Positions 1 through 7,335 of a stretch of DNA of 26,930 bases are shown here, piece after piece (position 1 is the stretch's first letter; every line of letters begins with the position of its first letter). The stretch spans positions 1 through 26,930 of the IMG/VR virus record IMGVR_UViG_3300022602_000349, one strand, 5' to 3'. The notes under the pieces are model-generated. The model was not told where the DNA came from. It ran no database searches and saw only the letters and a list, made by a program, of their open reading frames with translations. Both the position numbers and the translations under genes were made by a program. This DNA comes from a virus.

Positions 1-46
1 CATCGTAGTGTTCATAAAAATCAGAGTTACAAACATTATACAATTA

Positions 47-637
47 CTAAGGTTTAATATCGTGTGCGGCAGATAGTAGATGCTCTAAGCTTCGTTGTCT
101 ATGTACTAAGTGATGAAAAAATGCTAGGGTATTAGCGGCATCAACATCTGCTCTGTGTGCTGTGCCTTTGAAGTGCAGTTTGAACGCACCCATAGCACTG
201 GCTAATCCACCGCTGGGCTTTTTGTTCTTGGCAAACATTAGCAAGGTATAAAAGGTTTTAACGTCAACCCAACGTCGACCAAAGTGTGGAAAGTCTACAC
301 ACTTGTTACTGAATTCTGCAAGCAGCTCAACACTATCACCACCACCCCAAGTAACAGGATTGACAAAACAGTTATGCTCTTTGATAAGTTCGCCTAGCTC
401 ACGGGCTACAGTTTCGTGACTAACACTATTAGCACGTATATCACTATCTGTGATACCAGTTAAGCCTATGATGAAATCGCTGATTGGCTCACCTGGATCG
501 ATGTACCACTTTTTGGTCAAGTAGTTTTCAAAGCGATCATCTGCCTTGCCGATGGCGATACCAACCTGAATGATCTTACCACTCGGTTGGTTAAGTTCTA
601 GGTCTAAGGCTAGGTACTTCTGTGTACGTTCAATCAC
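47..637 (-). CDS. DEDD-family 3'-5' exonuclease
   Basis: A 196-residue protein that probably removes nucleotides from 3' ends of DNA or RNA in the cytoplasm. The N-terminus holds the Exo I motif (ALDLELNQPSGKIIQVG, residues about 9-25, with the acidic DLE pair). A middle segment with WGGGDSVELL fits Exo II, and the C-terminal AHRADVDAANT fits Exo III of the DEDDh type (His four residues before the next key Asp). Its length matches compact stand-alone proofreading or RNase T-like enzymes. The start is GTG at 637, 14 nt after the stop of the zinc-ribbon gene, with only a weak GAAAG ribosome site. It probably shares that gene's promoter at 1004-1032. The fold is clear; the substrate (DNA repair, RNA decay) is not. 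Confidence 0.8.
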   Translation of the reverse strand: MIERTQKYLALDLELNQPSGKIIQVGIAIGKADDRFENYLTKKWYIDPGEPISDFIIGLTGITDSDIRANSVSHETVARELGELIKEHNCFVNPVTWGGGDSVELLAEFSNKCVDFPHFGRRWVDVKTFYTLLMFAKNKKPSGGLASAMGAFKLHFKGTAHRADVDAANTLAFFHHLVHRQRSLEHLLSAAHDIKP

Positions 638-651
638 TGCTTACTTTCTAA

Positions 652-972
652 TTAATGTATATTGGGGTTGAATACTATGTAGAGAATTCCAAGGATCATA
701 CTCCACATGAATAAATCTTGTAAGAAGTTCATAAAACACTTCCAACGATATTCTTTAGCTAAACGTGCATGATCCCATTTACTAGGATCGTAAGTGCCGT
801 GGTAGACAAATAATTCTCCAGGTGGCTTACCTGAACTAGATTGGCGTTGATTTGATGACTGTTGATCCAACATTTTCTTCTGTTGTTCAAGTATTTTACA
901 CTGATTGCAAATAGAACCTAGGTAGCCATTCCATGGTTGCCAACATTTCATGCATCTTTGTGTGTAGGTCAT
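652..972 (-). CDS. Small zinc-ribbon protein with C-terminal membrane segment
   Basis: A 106-residue protein of unknown function. Near the N-terminus are two CxxC pairs (C7-C10 and C22-C25), spaced as in a zinc ribbon. A Gln-rich hydrophilic linker follows, then one hydrophobic segment at about residues 86-103 (FMWSMILGILYIVF). It would sit in the inner membrane, tail-anchored, with the ribbon in the cytoplasm. It is the first gene after a consensus sigma70 promoter, which suggests early expression and perhaps a role in host takeover; that role is inference from position only. ATG start, preceded by AAAGAAAG. No named family is recognised. Confidence 0.7.
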   Translation of the reverse strand: MTYTQRCMKCWQPWNGYLGSICNQCKILEQQKKMLDQQSSNQRQSSSGKPPGELFVYHGTYDPSKWDHARLAKEYRWKCFMNFLQDLFMWSMILGILYIVFNPNIH

Positions 973-1003
973 TTTGTGCTTTCTTTATTAACTAAACAAC
1001 TGC

Positions 1004-1032
1004 ATTATACAATTATTTTGCCAAAATGTCAA
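1004..1032 (-). promoter_or_regulatory. Sigma70-type promoter, full consensus
   Basis: On the minus strand: TTGACA (1032-1027), a 17-nt spacer, TATAAT (1009-1004). Both hexamers are exact consensus. The predicted start near 997 leaves a leader of about 25 nt before the zinc-ribbon gene at 972. The -35 box lies over the stop of the upstream exonuclease gene. This should be read by unmodified host RNA polymerase, so the two genes below it are likely early. Confidence 0.85.
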
Positions 1033-2051
1033 CCATTTATTAAATGATACAGGGTAACTGCCTGCGCTGGATAACCTGCTACCATCCATTCTGCCATGTT
1101 AGTGGCATTTTCACTTAATTTAACTAGGTCGTATTTGCCACAGAATTTTAAGAACTGTGCGCCAATCATCGGACGATTAAGTGGAATAGCATTATCTTTG
1201 ATAGTAGTTTCTATCATCTTTTTGTATTCATCTGGTTGTGCTGTTAAGTCTACAAGTTTAACATTACGTTGATAATCATCTAATACACGATGTTCTTCGC
1301 CATTATGATCAGTCCAACGCTGTAGCATCAAGTTATTCCAAGCATAACCTTGACGATCTTTATCTGCGTATGCTTCTTCTAGGCCAACTTTGTTCTTGGT
1401 GCCTTTAGTGCGCACACCAGGGTAAGCACTAAAGATGTTATCTGTAGGATCACCACGCATACACTTTTCAAATAGTATGAACTTAGGATCTGGAATTTTC
1501 TTAGGCTCTTTAGTTTTCTTGTCAATAACTAACTTGCCTTTTTTATCAAAGATACCTTGTAAGGTATGTAACTCGTCGCTGATACCGTTATATTGAACAA
1601 CGTTATCACTTAGTAGTTGATAGAAGTCTGTGTCACTTGATACAATAGTATGATGATCAGTGGGGTGTGTTTGAATCCACCCAGCAATTAAGTCATCAGC
1701 TTCTAGGTTTTCATGACGTAGTACAGTACAGTTAGTCTTTTCACTTAAGAAAGTTTTAAGACTATCAAAGGCATCCCAAAACAATTGCTCTTCTTCTTGC
1801 TCTGCTTCAGTCTTGGCTGCACGTGCCACAGCGCGATTAGCTTTATACGGAGTATAAAAATCTTTACGCCAGCTACGACCTTCTAAACAAACAATAACGT
1901 GATCTGCTTTTTGATCGCGCCATGCTTTGTTAATACTTGCTAAGGTCACGTGTATAGCAAAACCTAACTTATCCCAAGTATCGGCCTGTCTATGTGCGCT
2001 GTGTCTAGCACGGAAAAATGTATTTGCTGCATCTACGATTAAGTATCTCAT
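1029..2051 (-). CDS. FEN-type 5'-3' exonuclease (T4 RNase H-like)
   Basis: A 340-residue nuclease of the FEN/PIN superfamily, the type that removes RNA primers from Okazaki fragments in T4-like phages. Visible signature: MRYLIVDAANTFFRAR with Asp7, YKANR (69-73), the acidic cluster ENLEADDLIAGW (E117, D119, D120) and SSDTDFYQLL (from 138). A basic C-terminal half fits the H3TH DNA-binding part. It sits with the polymerase, clamp and DEDD exonuclease in the wider window, consistent with replication. ATG at 2051 has no ribosome site; the promoter at 2058-2086 predicts transcription starting at this A, so the mRNA may be leaderless. Family call is secure; identity with T4 rnh is likely but not proven. 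Confidence 0.88.
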   Translation of the reverse strand: MRYLIVDAANTFFRARHSAHRQADTWDKLGFAIHVTLASINKAWRDQKADHVIVCLEGRSWRKDFYTPYKANRAVARAAKTEAEQEEEQLFWDAFDSLKTFLSEKTNCTVLRHENLEADDLIAGWIQTHPTDHHTIVSSDTDFYQLLSDNVVQYNGISDELHTLQGIFDKKGKLVIDKKTKEPKKIPDPKFILFEKCMRGDPTDNIFSAYPGVRTKGTKNKVGLEEAYADKDRQGYAWNNLMLQRWTDHNGEEHRVLDDYQRNVKLVDLTAQPDEYKKMIETTIKDNAIPLNRPMIGAQFLKFCGKYDLVKLSENATNMAEWMVAGYPAQAVTLYHLING

Positions 2052-2057
2052 AGAACT

Positions 2058-2086
2058 ATTGTACTTTCTTATATCGGGTTTGTCAA
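2058..2086 (-). promoter_or_regulatory. Sigma70-type promoter predicting a leaderless mRNA
   Basis: On the minus strand: TTGACA (2086-2081), 17-nt spacer, TACAAT (2063-2058). Six bases separate the -10 box from the ATG at 2051, so the usual start point seven bases downstream is the A of the start codon. The promoter overlaps the end of the SGNH-like gene. Confidence 0.75.
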
Positions 2087-2758
2087 GAGATTATATAACA
2101 TATCTGCCCATGTTGCGTGGGCGTCTGGACCAAAATGGAAACTATTTTCTTTTATAGGTTTAAAATTCCACGCAGATAGCAGTTTATAATAGGATTGATT
2201 ATGATCGTATGGTTGGAAATAATGCCCATGCCAGTCCAACTGCTCACATGGAGTTAGTCCGCTATAGGTATTGAAGAATATATGACGAATATTTTTAGAA
2301 TTTAAGTATTCGTGTAATGCCATAATTTCTTTTTGTGCTTGCTCACAGTGTATTTGCGGATTAAGTCTGTCAACTGCCCATTCTTTATAACGTTGTTTAA
2401 CTGCTGGTGGGAATGGGTCAGTTATAAGATACGCACTAAATTGATATACTTCGCCATCAACAACTACTTCTTCTCGTTCCCAAGTTGCCCAACCTATTAC
2501 TACCAGGTCTGGGGTATTGTTCTTTAAGTATTGATATGTTGTGCGTAAGATGCGGGTATTACTACTGCCACTTTCGGCATCGCATACTAATTCTGCATTG
2601 AATTTATTAGCTAATATTTGACCGTAGCTGACTGCTAGATTATCCGGATGTGGACGACGACCTAATTCTCGATATCGGGGATCGTCATCAGCAAAACAGA
2701 ATGTATTAACTGCTTCTGCGCCTGCTGAATGACTATCTCCATTAACATATACTATCAA
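2069..2758 (-). CDS. SGNH/GDSL hydrolase-like protein
   Basis: A 229-residue protein with the block I motif of SGNH hydrolases near its start (NGDSHSAGAE, Ser at residue 9), a SGSSNTR segment (about 63-69) resembling block II, and a C-terminal FGPDAHATW (D212, H214) in the place of the catalytic Asp-His block. These enzymes hydrolyse esters, for example acetyl groups on sugars. In phages the fold occurs in structural and host-surface-active proteins, but the target here is unknown. The start is TTG at 2758, overlapping the stop of the coiled-coil gene as TTGA; no ATG lies closer to the GDSH motif. The fold is likely, activity unproven. Confidence 0.6.
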   Translation of the reverse strand: MIVYVNGDSHSAGAEAVNTFCFADDDPRYRELGRRPHPDNLAVSYGQILANKFNAELVCDAESGSSNTRILRTTYQYLKNNTPDLVVIGWATWEREEVVVDGEVYQFSAYLITDPFPPAVKQRYKEWAVDRLNPQIHCEQAQKEIMALHEYLNSKNIRHIFFNTYSGLTPCEQLDWHGHYFQPYDHNQSYYKLLSAWNFKPIKENSFHFGPDAHATWADMLYNLLTNPI

Positions 2759-3222
2759 CTGATTTCCGTTCTGCCATTACCTAGATCACGTCGATTATCG
2801 CGACGATTACTTGGATCAGCCATTTCTTGTTCATATGTTTCTGCTACTACATTACGACATACAGCACGGAACCAATTGTCTACAATGTCTTGATCATTTT
2901 TGCCTTGATAACCAGCTTTGACTAATCGTGCTACAAAGATATCATTCCAATCTAGTTCAAATGCGCCAGCACCTGGGTCCTCTGGATCAATATCTACGCT
3001 TAATACTGTTACATATGGTTCGTTATTGGCAGTAGCAAGAGCTTTGGGAGATTGTTTAGCGGCCTGTTCTTCGGCTTTCTTAGCTTCTTTTTTAGCTTTA
3101 GCTTCTGCACGTTTAGCAGCCGCTTCTAATCGTTTCTGTACAGCTTCTGCTTCTGCGGCAAGTCTTAGACGTTCTTCTTCCTCACGCTTTGCTCGGCCTG
3201 TTAGTTTATCGAATAAACCCAT
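2755..3222 (-). CDS. Coiled-coil protein with conserved C-terminal domain, unknown function
   Basis: A 155-residue protein in two parts. Residues about 10-60 are a highly charged Ala/Glu/Lys/Arg helix, almost certainly a coiled coil. Residues about 68-140 form a compact acidic domain (VDIDPEDPGAGAFELDWNDIFVARL, then QDIVDNWFRAVCRNVV). I recognise similar ELDWND...VCRNVV proteins from marine T4-like phages but know no function. ATG start with an AAGGA ribosome site in the gap after metK. Its downstream neighbour begins inside its stop codon (TTGA), so the two are translationally coupled. Its composition would suit an assembly or scaffold-type protein; that is a guess. Confidence 0.75.
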   Translation of the reverse strand: MGLFDKLTGRAKREEEERLRLAAEAEAVQKRLEAAAKRAEAKAKKEAKKAEEQAAKQSPKALATANNEPYVTVLSVDIDPEDPGAGAFELDWNDIFVARLVKAGYQGKNDQDIVDNWFRAVCRNVVAETYEQEMADPSNRRDNRRDLGNGRTEIS

Positions 3223-3225
3223 AAT

Positions 3226-4341
3226 TTAATCCTTAAGTGAATCTACTAGGTCCAACTGTTCCCAAGGTAATTGTTCTTTACCAAAGTGTCCGTAGTTAGT
3301 AGTACTACTGTATATTGGACGGAACAGCGCAAATCTATTTATAATACCACGCGGTGTTAGGTCAATATTCTTGTTGATCCAAGCAGTTAACCATGCATCA
3401 TCACCATAGTCGTTAGTATTAACATACACACTCATAGGCTGTTCTATGCCAATAGCATAGCTAATCTGTACAGTTGCCTGTTTGGCGTGTCCACTTGCTA
3501 CAATGTTCTTAGCCAAGTACCTAGCCATATAAGCAGCCGACCTGTCCACCTTAGTGGGGTCTTTACCACTAAAAGCACCACCGCCATGAGGGCAACTACC
3601 ACCGTAAGTGTCCACGATAATTTTACGACCGGTAAGTCCTGTATCACCATCGGGACCGCCAATGACAAAACGACCAGTAGGATTGATAAGAAACTCAGTA
3701 TTAACATCGATTAACTCCGAAGGAATAACTTGACGAATGTATTCTTCAACTACTTTGCGTACGATTTCGATCTCAACCGTTTCGCTATGCTGTGTTGAGC
3801 ATACAATTTTAGCAATACGGTTGATAGTGCCATCATCATTGTATTCAACAGTTACTTGACTTTTAGCATCTGGACCTAACCATTCTTGTCCACCTTTGCG
3901 TTGGCGACTAAGTTCTTCTACTATCTTATGACTGTAGTAAATTGCTGGTGGCATATAGTTAGGAGTTTCATTTGTAGCATAGCCAAACATCAGGCCTTGA
4001 TCACCTGCGCCAAAATTGTCAGTGCCAAGAGCAATATCAGCACTCTGGCCATGTAGTAGGTTAGTAATCTCCACTGTTCGCCAATCGAATCCGGACTGTT
4101 CATATCCGATGTTCTTGATAATCTTGCGTACTGTACTTTCGACTTCTTCTGGGTGTAGGATAACATTTTTATATTCTCCAGCTAGAACAACACGGTTTGT
4201 TGTAACTAAAGTTTCACAAGCACAGCGTACACTTGCATCTTCACTAGACATTGCTAAATCTAAAATTGCATCACTGATAGCGTCTGCTACCTTATCTGGA
4301 TGTCCTTCACTGACACTTTCACTTGTAAATAGATAACTCAA
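3226..4341 (-). CDS. metK: S-adenosylmethionine synthetase (methionine adenosyltransferase)
   Basis: Makes SAM from methionine and ATP in the cytosol. Family signatures are complete: LFTSESVSEGHPDKVADAI at the N-terminus, GAGDQGLMFGYATNET, GPDGDTGLTGRK, and GGAFSGKDPTKVDRSAAY (the ATP phosphate-binding region). The length (371 residues) is slightly short of bacterial enzymes of about 380-400 but no domain is missing. I choose TTG at 4341 rather than the in-frame TTG at 4353: it gives the family-typical start M-SYLFTSES, lies just after GGGGAAG, and overlaps the stop of the small membrane gene as TTGA. It follows queE, which uses SAM, by one gene, so the operon may link cofactor supply to base synthesis. 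Confidence 0.95.
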   Translation of the reverse strand: MSYLFTSESVSEGHPDKVADAISDAILDLAMSSEDASVRCACETLVTTNRVVLAGEYKNVILHPEEVESTVRKIIKNIGYEQSGFDWRTVEITNLLHGQSADIALGTDNFGAGDQGLMFGYATNETPNYMPPAIYYSHKIVEELSRQRKGGQEWLGPDAKSQVTVEYNDDGTINRIAKIVCSTQHSETVEIEIVRKVVEEYIRQVIPSELIDVNTEFLINPTGRFVIGGPDGDTGLTGRKIIVDTYGGSCPHGGGAFSGKDPTKVDRSAAYMARYLAKNIVASGHAKQATVQISYAIGIEQPMSVYVNTNDYGDDAWLTAWINKNIDLTPRGIINRFALFRPIYSSTTNYGHFGKEQLPWEQLDLVDSLKD

Positions 4342-4511
4342 ATTCTTCCCCAATTAATTTTTAACCAAACTCTTTCTAAGGCATATTGCCATACTGCTAA
4401 AACAGCATGTATAGCTACTGCATCGCCTAAACCTGTCCAATAAGCAGTAATTAATAACGCCGTAACACGATAACTTAAGGTGCGAACAATAGTTCTACTG
4501 TGTGACTCCAT
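4338..4511 (-). CDS. DUF2061-like small membrane protein (57 residues)
   Basis: A short gene filling the gap between queE and metK. The product begins MESHSRTIVRTLSYRVTALL and ends ALERVWLKINWGRI. That matches the plan I know of DUF2061 proteins: SHSRT...K/R...SWR at the start, one or two hydrophobic helices (here about residues 17-44), and a closing ER.W..I.WG. It would sit in the inner membrane; function unknown. The ATG at 4511 overlaps the queE stop (TAATG), and its TGA overlaps the metK start (TTGA), so it is tightly coupled on both sides. These overlaps and the family pattern together make it real despite its size. Confidence 0.85.
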   Translation of the reverse strand: MESHSRTIVRTLSYRVTALLITAYWTGLGDAVAIHAVLAVWQYALERVWLKINWGRI

Positions 4512-5368
4512 TACTTACCCCAACTGTTGCCCCAAAGATCAACGTGTAATCTTGGGCTGTAATAGTATCCACGACGCATAGCTTCGTCTGCTACGTTAAA
4601 TTTATTACCATCATACACTGATACAACACCGCCTACTGGCATTATGTATATAACACCTGTAAAACCTGCACGTCTATATTCTGATACTGCACGATCGACT
4701 TCATCAAAGTCACTGGGTTTTTCGACTACAAATTTAAGATACGTAGTACCAAATTCTTCATAACTGCACACAATTTCTGGCTTGATAGTATCATCCCACT
4801 TCTCACCACTGGCACTTAGTTTAGCACTAACGCTAAATGTAACTTCTCTGTCACCTTCTAATTGTAATGCGTCTAGGGTAATTCTAAAGTCTTCACTTAA
4901 CTCTTGAGTGCCATTAGTTTCAAATGTAATATTGCGTATATCCTGCATACTAGGGTGTTCAAACAGCTCACCATAAGCACGTTGCCAACCCAGTAATGGC
5001 TCACCACCTGTGATTACTAAATGTACATCATTGCCATTGGCCTGCATCCACTTATTATTAGGAGTTAGGGCTAACATCTTTTCAACTACTTCACTTGTAT
5101 CATATGTTGGGCTTAGATGTTTAAACTTAGGATGCCAACTTGCGTAGCTATCACAGCCTGTGTCAACTAAGGGCAAGTCTTCGTAACGATTGTATAGTTC
5201 TACAGTTTTAGCAACTGCATCTGCTTCTGTACTGCAAGTTCCACGTGCCATACCAAAGCCACTACACTGGAAGTTACAGCCAAATGTACGTAAAAAAACA
5301 CTAGGAACGCCTACAAAACGTCCTTCACCTTGCGCACTGTAAAATATTTCACTAACTTTTAATTTCAT
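4511..5368 (-). CDS. queE: 7-carboxy-7-deazaguanine synthase (radical SAM)
   Basis: Converts 6-carboxytetrahydropterin to 7-carboxy-7-deazaguanine (CDG), third step of the pathway from GTP. It shows the queE start KVSEIFYSAQGEGRFVGVPSVFLRTFGCNFQC, the SAM-binding ITGGEPLL (residues 119-126) and FETNGT. The usual contiguous CxxxCxxC is split: C31 and C35 are in place, then about 35 extra residues intervene before GCDSYASW, whose C72 fits the third cluster cysteine (canonical C..CDTKYAW). C45 is a second candidate. 285 residues is longer than the usual 210-230, mainly from this insert. ATG at 5368 with a sigma70 promoter directly upstream. First gene of an operon with the DUF2061-like gene and metK. 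Function confident; cluster ligand assignment inferred. Confidence 0.92.
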   Translation of the reverse strand: MKLKVSEIFYSAQGEGRFVGVPSVFLRTFGCNFQCSGFGMARGTCSTEADAVAKTVELYNRYEDLPLVDTGCDSYASWHPKFKHLSPTYDTSEVVEKMLALTPNNKWMQANGNDVHLVITGGEPLLGWQRAYGELFEHPSMQDIRNITFETNGTQELSEDFRITLDALQLEGDREVTFSVSAKLSASGEKWDDTIKPEIVCSYEEFGTTYLKFVVEKPSDFDEVDRAVSEYRRAGFTGVIYIMPVGGVVSVYDGNKFNVADEAMRRGYYYSPRLHVDLWGNSWGK

Positions 5369-5393
5369 AATATATCTCTAGGTAATAACAACA

Positions 5394-5423
5394 ATTATAA
5401 CACGTCATAAATGTACTTGTCAA
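5394..5423 (-). promoter_or_regulatory. Sigma70-type promoter for queE
   Basis: On the minus strand: TTGACA (5423-5418), 18-nt spacer, TATAAT (5399-5394). The predicted start near 5387 leaves a leader of about 19 nt before the queE ATG at 5368. The -35 lies in the last codons of the GT-like gene upstream. Confidence 0.75.
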
Positions 5424-6480
5424 ATTGTTCAAATGCAGTTATCATATGTTTATTTAGGTTAAAGAAATTTAATTTGTTATGATTTGCAATAGCTTCTAGT
5501 TCGTCTGCATTGGCTGTCCAGTCAAACGAATCCAATTGATTAATCAAGTTAACAATAGCATCAAATCTATCCGATGCATTTGTGATAGCATCGTATGATT
5601 CGTCCCATAATGTATTATAAGTTTTAAATCCGAATTTATGTAATTCTTGAATAAATCCATAATTTGCCGCAACAATGAATGGCACTCCTAACATCAATGG
5701 TTTAGTTATTTTTTCAGTGATGTGGATGTCACATTCATCCCAAAGTATATTTTCAACAACTAACATAAAGTTTGAATTATTATAAAGTTCTACAGGAATA
5801 GATTTGCTAATACTGTAGTACTCTGAATTTGAATTCAATATATCAAACTGCTGATAACTATCATATTTGGGTAATGCATATTTTATATCACCTATAGGAT
5901 ATTTGCCTAAGGTATCGCCTGCGTATTGTAGTACAAAATTCTTATTATTAACTTGTGATACGACTTTGTTAACTAATAGGTCTCTTAATTCACGTTTAAC
6001 GCCTATTAAACTGCAAAAATTAAACATTCTATCAGCAGTAAAATCTCGAGTACTATCAATAAAAGAAGCTACATTCCTAGTAGAGGTCATTACAGCGGCT
6101 TGTTCTAATAGAAACCATGGCCACACAATCGGTAAACAATTAATTTTATCTGCATCTATTTTTTCAAATTTTGAATCACTAAAAAAAATATATTTTTTAT
6201 CATTAGGATAAGGACCATGAGGACCAAATTCCTTTAATTGGAATATAAATGATCCTTCCATACCTGCATTTACAATAACCGTCGGATGGTTGGTGGTTAA
6301 GATATTGCGTCTATTTGTAAAATCAACTACTGGAATAGCATCTGGGTCAGTGGATATTTCAATTTGACGATCTAATGTAGCAGGATCACCTGTTTCATGT
6401 AAAAACTTGTACTGTTGGTATGAATTGTATGCCCAAATAAAATTATTAAACAAACTGTTACCAGAATTAATTTTAAGCAT
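5395..6480 (-). CDS. Glycosyltransferase-like protein (GT10/exostosin-like C-terminus)
   Basis: About 361 residues. The C-terminal third carries the stretch NFMLVVENILWDECDIHITEK-ITKPLMLGVPFIVAANYGFI, then LHKFGFKTYNTLWDESYDAI. This resembles the nucleotide-sugar binding part of fucosyltransferase/exostosin-like GT-B enzymes (ExxxTEK, G-P-I/F, GF.t....DESYD). A related C-terminus occurs in the gene at 23857-25068. The likely role is sugar transfer to a surface polymer, a virion protein or DNA; acceptor and donor cannot be read. Start chosen at the ATG at 6480, which overlaps the stop of the phosphoribosyltransferase (TAATG). The N-terminal two thirds are not recognised. Confidence 0.6.
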   Translation of the reverse strand: MLKINSGNSLFNNFIWAYNSYQQYKFLHETGDPATLDRQIEISTDPDAIPVVDFTNRRNILTTNHPTVIVNAGMEGSFIFQLKEFGPHGPYPNDKKYIFFSDSKFEKIDADKINCLPIVWPWFLLEQAAVMTSTRNVASFIDSTRDFTADRMFNFCSLIGVKRELRDLLVNKVVSQVNNKNFVLQYAGDTLGKYPIGDIKYALPKYDSYQQFDILNSNSEYYSISKSIPVELYNNSNFMLVVENILWDECDIHITEKITKPLMLGVPFIVAANYGFIQELHKFGFKTYNTLWDESYDAITNASDRFDAIVNLINQLDSFDWTANADELEAIANHNKLNFFNLNKHMITAFEQFDKYIYDVL

Positions 6481-7013
6481 TATGCTTCCCAGGGATAAAC
6501 AATCCAAACATCATCTTCTGCTTTGTTGATAGTTTCGGCACAGTAGTTAACCTGGTGACTAAAGTTACTTGATAAGTTGTCGATTAGAACAGCAAAGCGA
6601 ACGTTGTTACCCCAAACAGTATCCCACCATGGATCGTTTGGCAGACATGAACTTTGCCAATCTTGAATAATCCAATCTAGTGTGGCACCTGTATCGTTAA
6701 TATCATCAACGATTAATATATTTTTTTTGTTTTTTGGTAACCATTCACCATCTGGTTGCGGATTATAACCAAACGCATCTTCACTCATCCATAGGTTACT
6801 TTCTGAACCTTCTACATGATCACGTAGATTAACTTTAAGTGTATGCATTGGGATATCTAACATATTACTCATAATCACTGCTGGTACTAAGCCGCCGCGG
6901 GTAAGTCCTACAATATAGTCTGGACGCCATGCGTCTTTATACATTTGTAGGCTAATCTTATTCACCATTTGATGGATATCTTCGTAACCGTAGTATTGTT
7001 TCTTAATAGACAT
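6480..7013 (-). CDS. Purine-type phosphoribosyltransferase
   Basis: A 177-residue type I phosphoribosyltransferase. The PRPP-binding loop is clear (ILIVDDINDTGATLDW, residues about 99-114), as is the N-terminal IVGLTRGGLVPAVIMSNML (34-52), typical of hypoxanthine/xanthine-guanine enzymes, which turn a free purine base and PRPP into a nucleotide. In a phage that edits guanine in its DNA, one attractive role is to salvage the guanine released by DpdA-type base exchange; that link is inference. The base-specificity region around residues 60-92 (HVEGSESNLWMSEDAFGYNP) looks divergent, so the substrate is open. It overlaps the upstream hypothetical by 11 nt. Confidence 0.82.
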   Translation of the reverse strand: MSIKKQYYGYEDIHQMVNKISLQMYKDAWRPDYIVGLTRGGLVPAVIMSNMLDIPMHTLKVNLRDHVEGSESNLWMSEDAFGYNPQPDGEWLPKNKKNILIVDDINDTGATLDWIIQDWQSSCLPNDPWWDTVWGNNVRFAVLIDNLSSNFSHQVNYCAETINKAEDDVWIVYPWEA

Positions 7014-7335
7014 ATTTTTCTACTTCCTTTATATTATGACTAACAACGATGTCAGTCCATTTCATTAGTAACATTAATGCCACGCTGGCATCTTCTGCAC
7101 GAAATCTAATTAAGTATTCGCCACCGCCTGCCATTCTATGACTCCAACGTCCTTGTCCATAGCGTATTGTTGGCACTATGACTACTTGGCCTCTGGGATT
7201 ATGTGTGTAGTGAGAATTACTTTCATCTATGGTCCCGCCTACTTCTTGCCACCAAGCTAAGAACTCACTACCTAGTTCATTTACTACTACAGTGACTTCG
7301 TAGTTGATGGTAACACCGGGCGGTAGCCTAATCAA
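7003..7335 (-). CDS. Hypothetical protein, 110 residues
   Basis: No family recognised. The predicted product is an alpha/beta-type soluble protein with a Trp-rich middle (SEFLAWWQEVGG), a basic segment (RYGQGRWSHRMAGGGEYLIRF) and no membrane segment or signal peptide. Start at TTG 7335, overlapping the stop of the upstream gene as TTGA, the same junction type seen at metK and at 2758. It lies in a run of four small overlapping genes between folE and the phosphoribosyltransferase. The overlaps on both ends support it as a real gene. Confidence 0.65.
   Translation of the reverse strand: MIRLPPGVTINYEVTVVVNELGSEFLAWWQEVGGTIDESNSHYTHNPRGQVVIVPTIRYGQGRWSHRMAGGGEYLIRFRAEDASVALMLLMKWTDIVVSHNIKEVEKYVY

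Noticed and set aside
1-46. Possible start of another minus-strand gene at the left edge (ATG at 34 or at 3).
   Set aside because: No ribosome site and only a dozen codons before the window ends; cannot be supported.
1927-2157. Plus-strand reading frame across the FEN exonuclease start.
   Set aside because: Antisense to a well-supported gene and its promoter; no recognisable motif.
2918-3229. Plus-strand frame of 103 codons, Ala/Ser-rich.
   Set aside because: Mirror of the Ala/Glu/Lys coiled coil on the other strand; low complexity arises from that.
3336-3343. TATAAATA on the minus strand inside metK.
   Set aside because: The bases encode I-I-N-R of a conserved metK region, about 110 nt before the next gene; it may be chance, though a promoter for the coiled-coil gene is not excluded.
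4016-4336. Plus-strand frame opposite metK.
   Set aside because: Antisense shadow of a secure gene.
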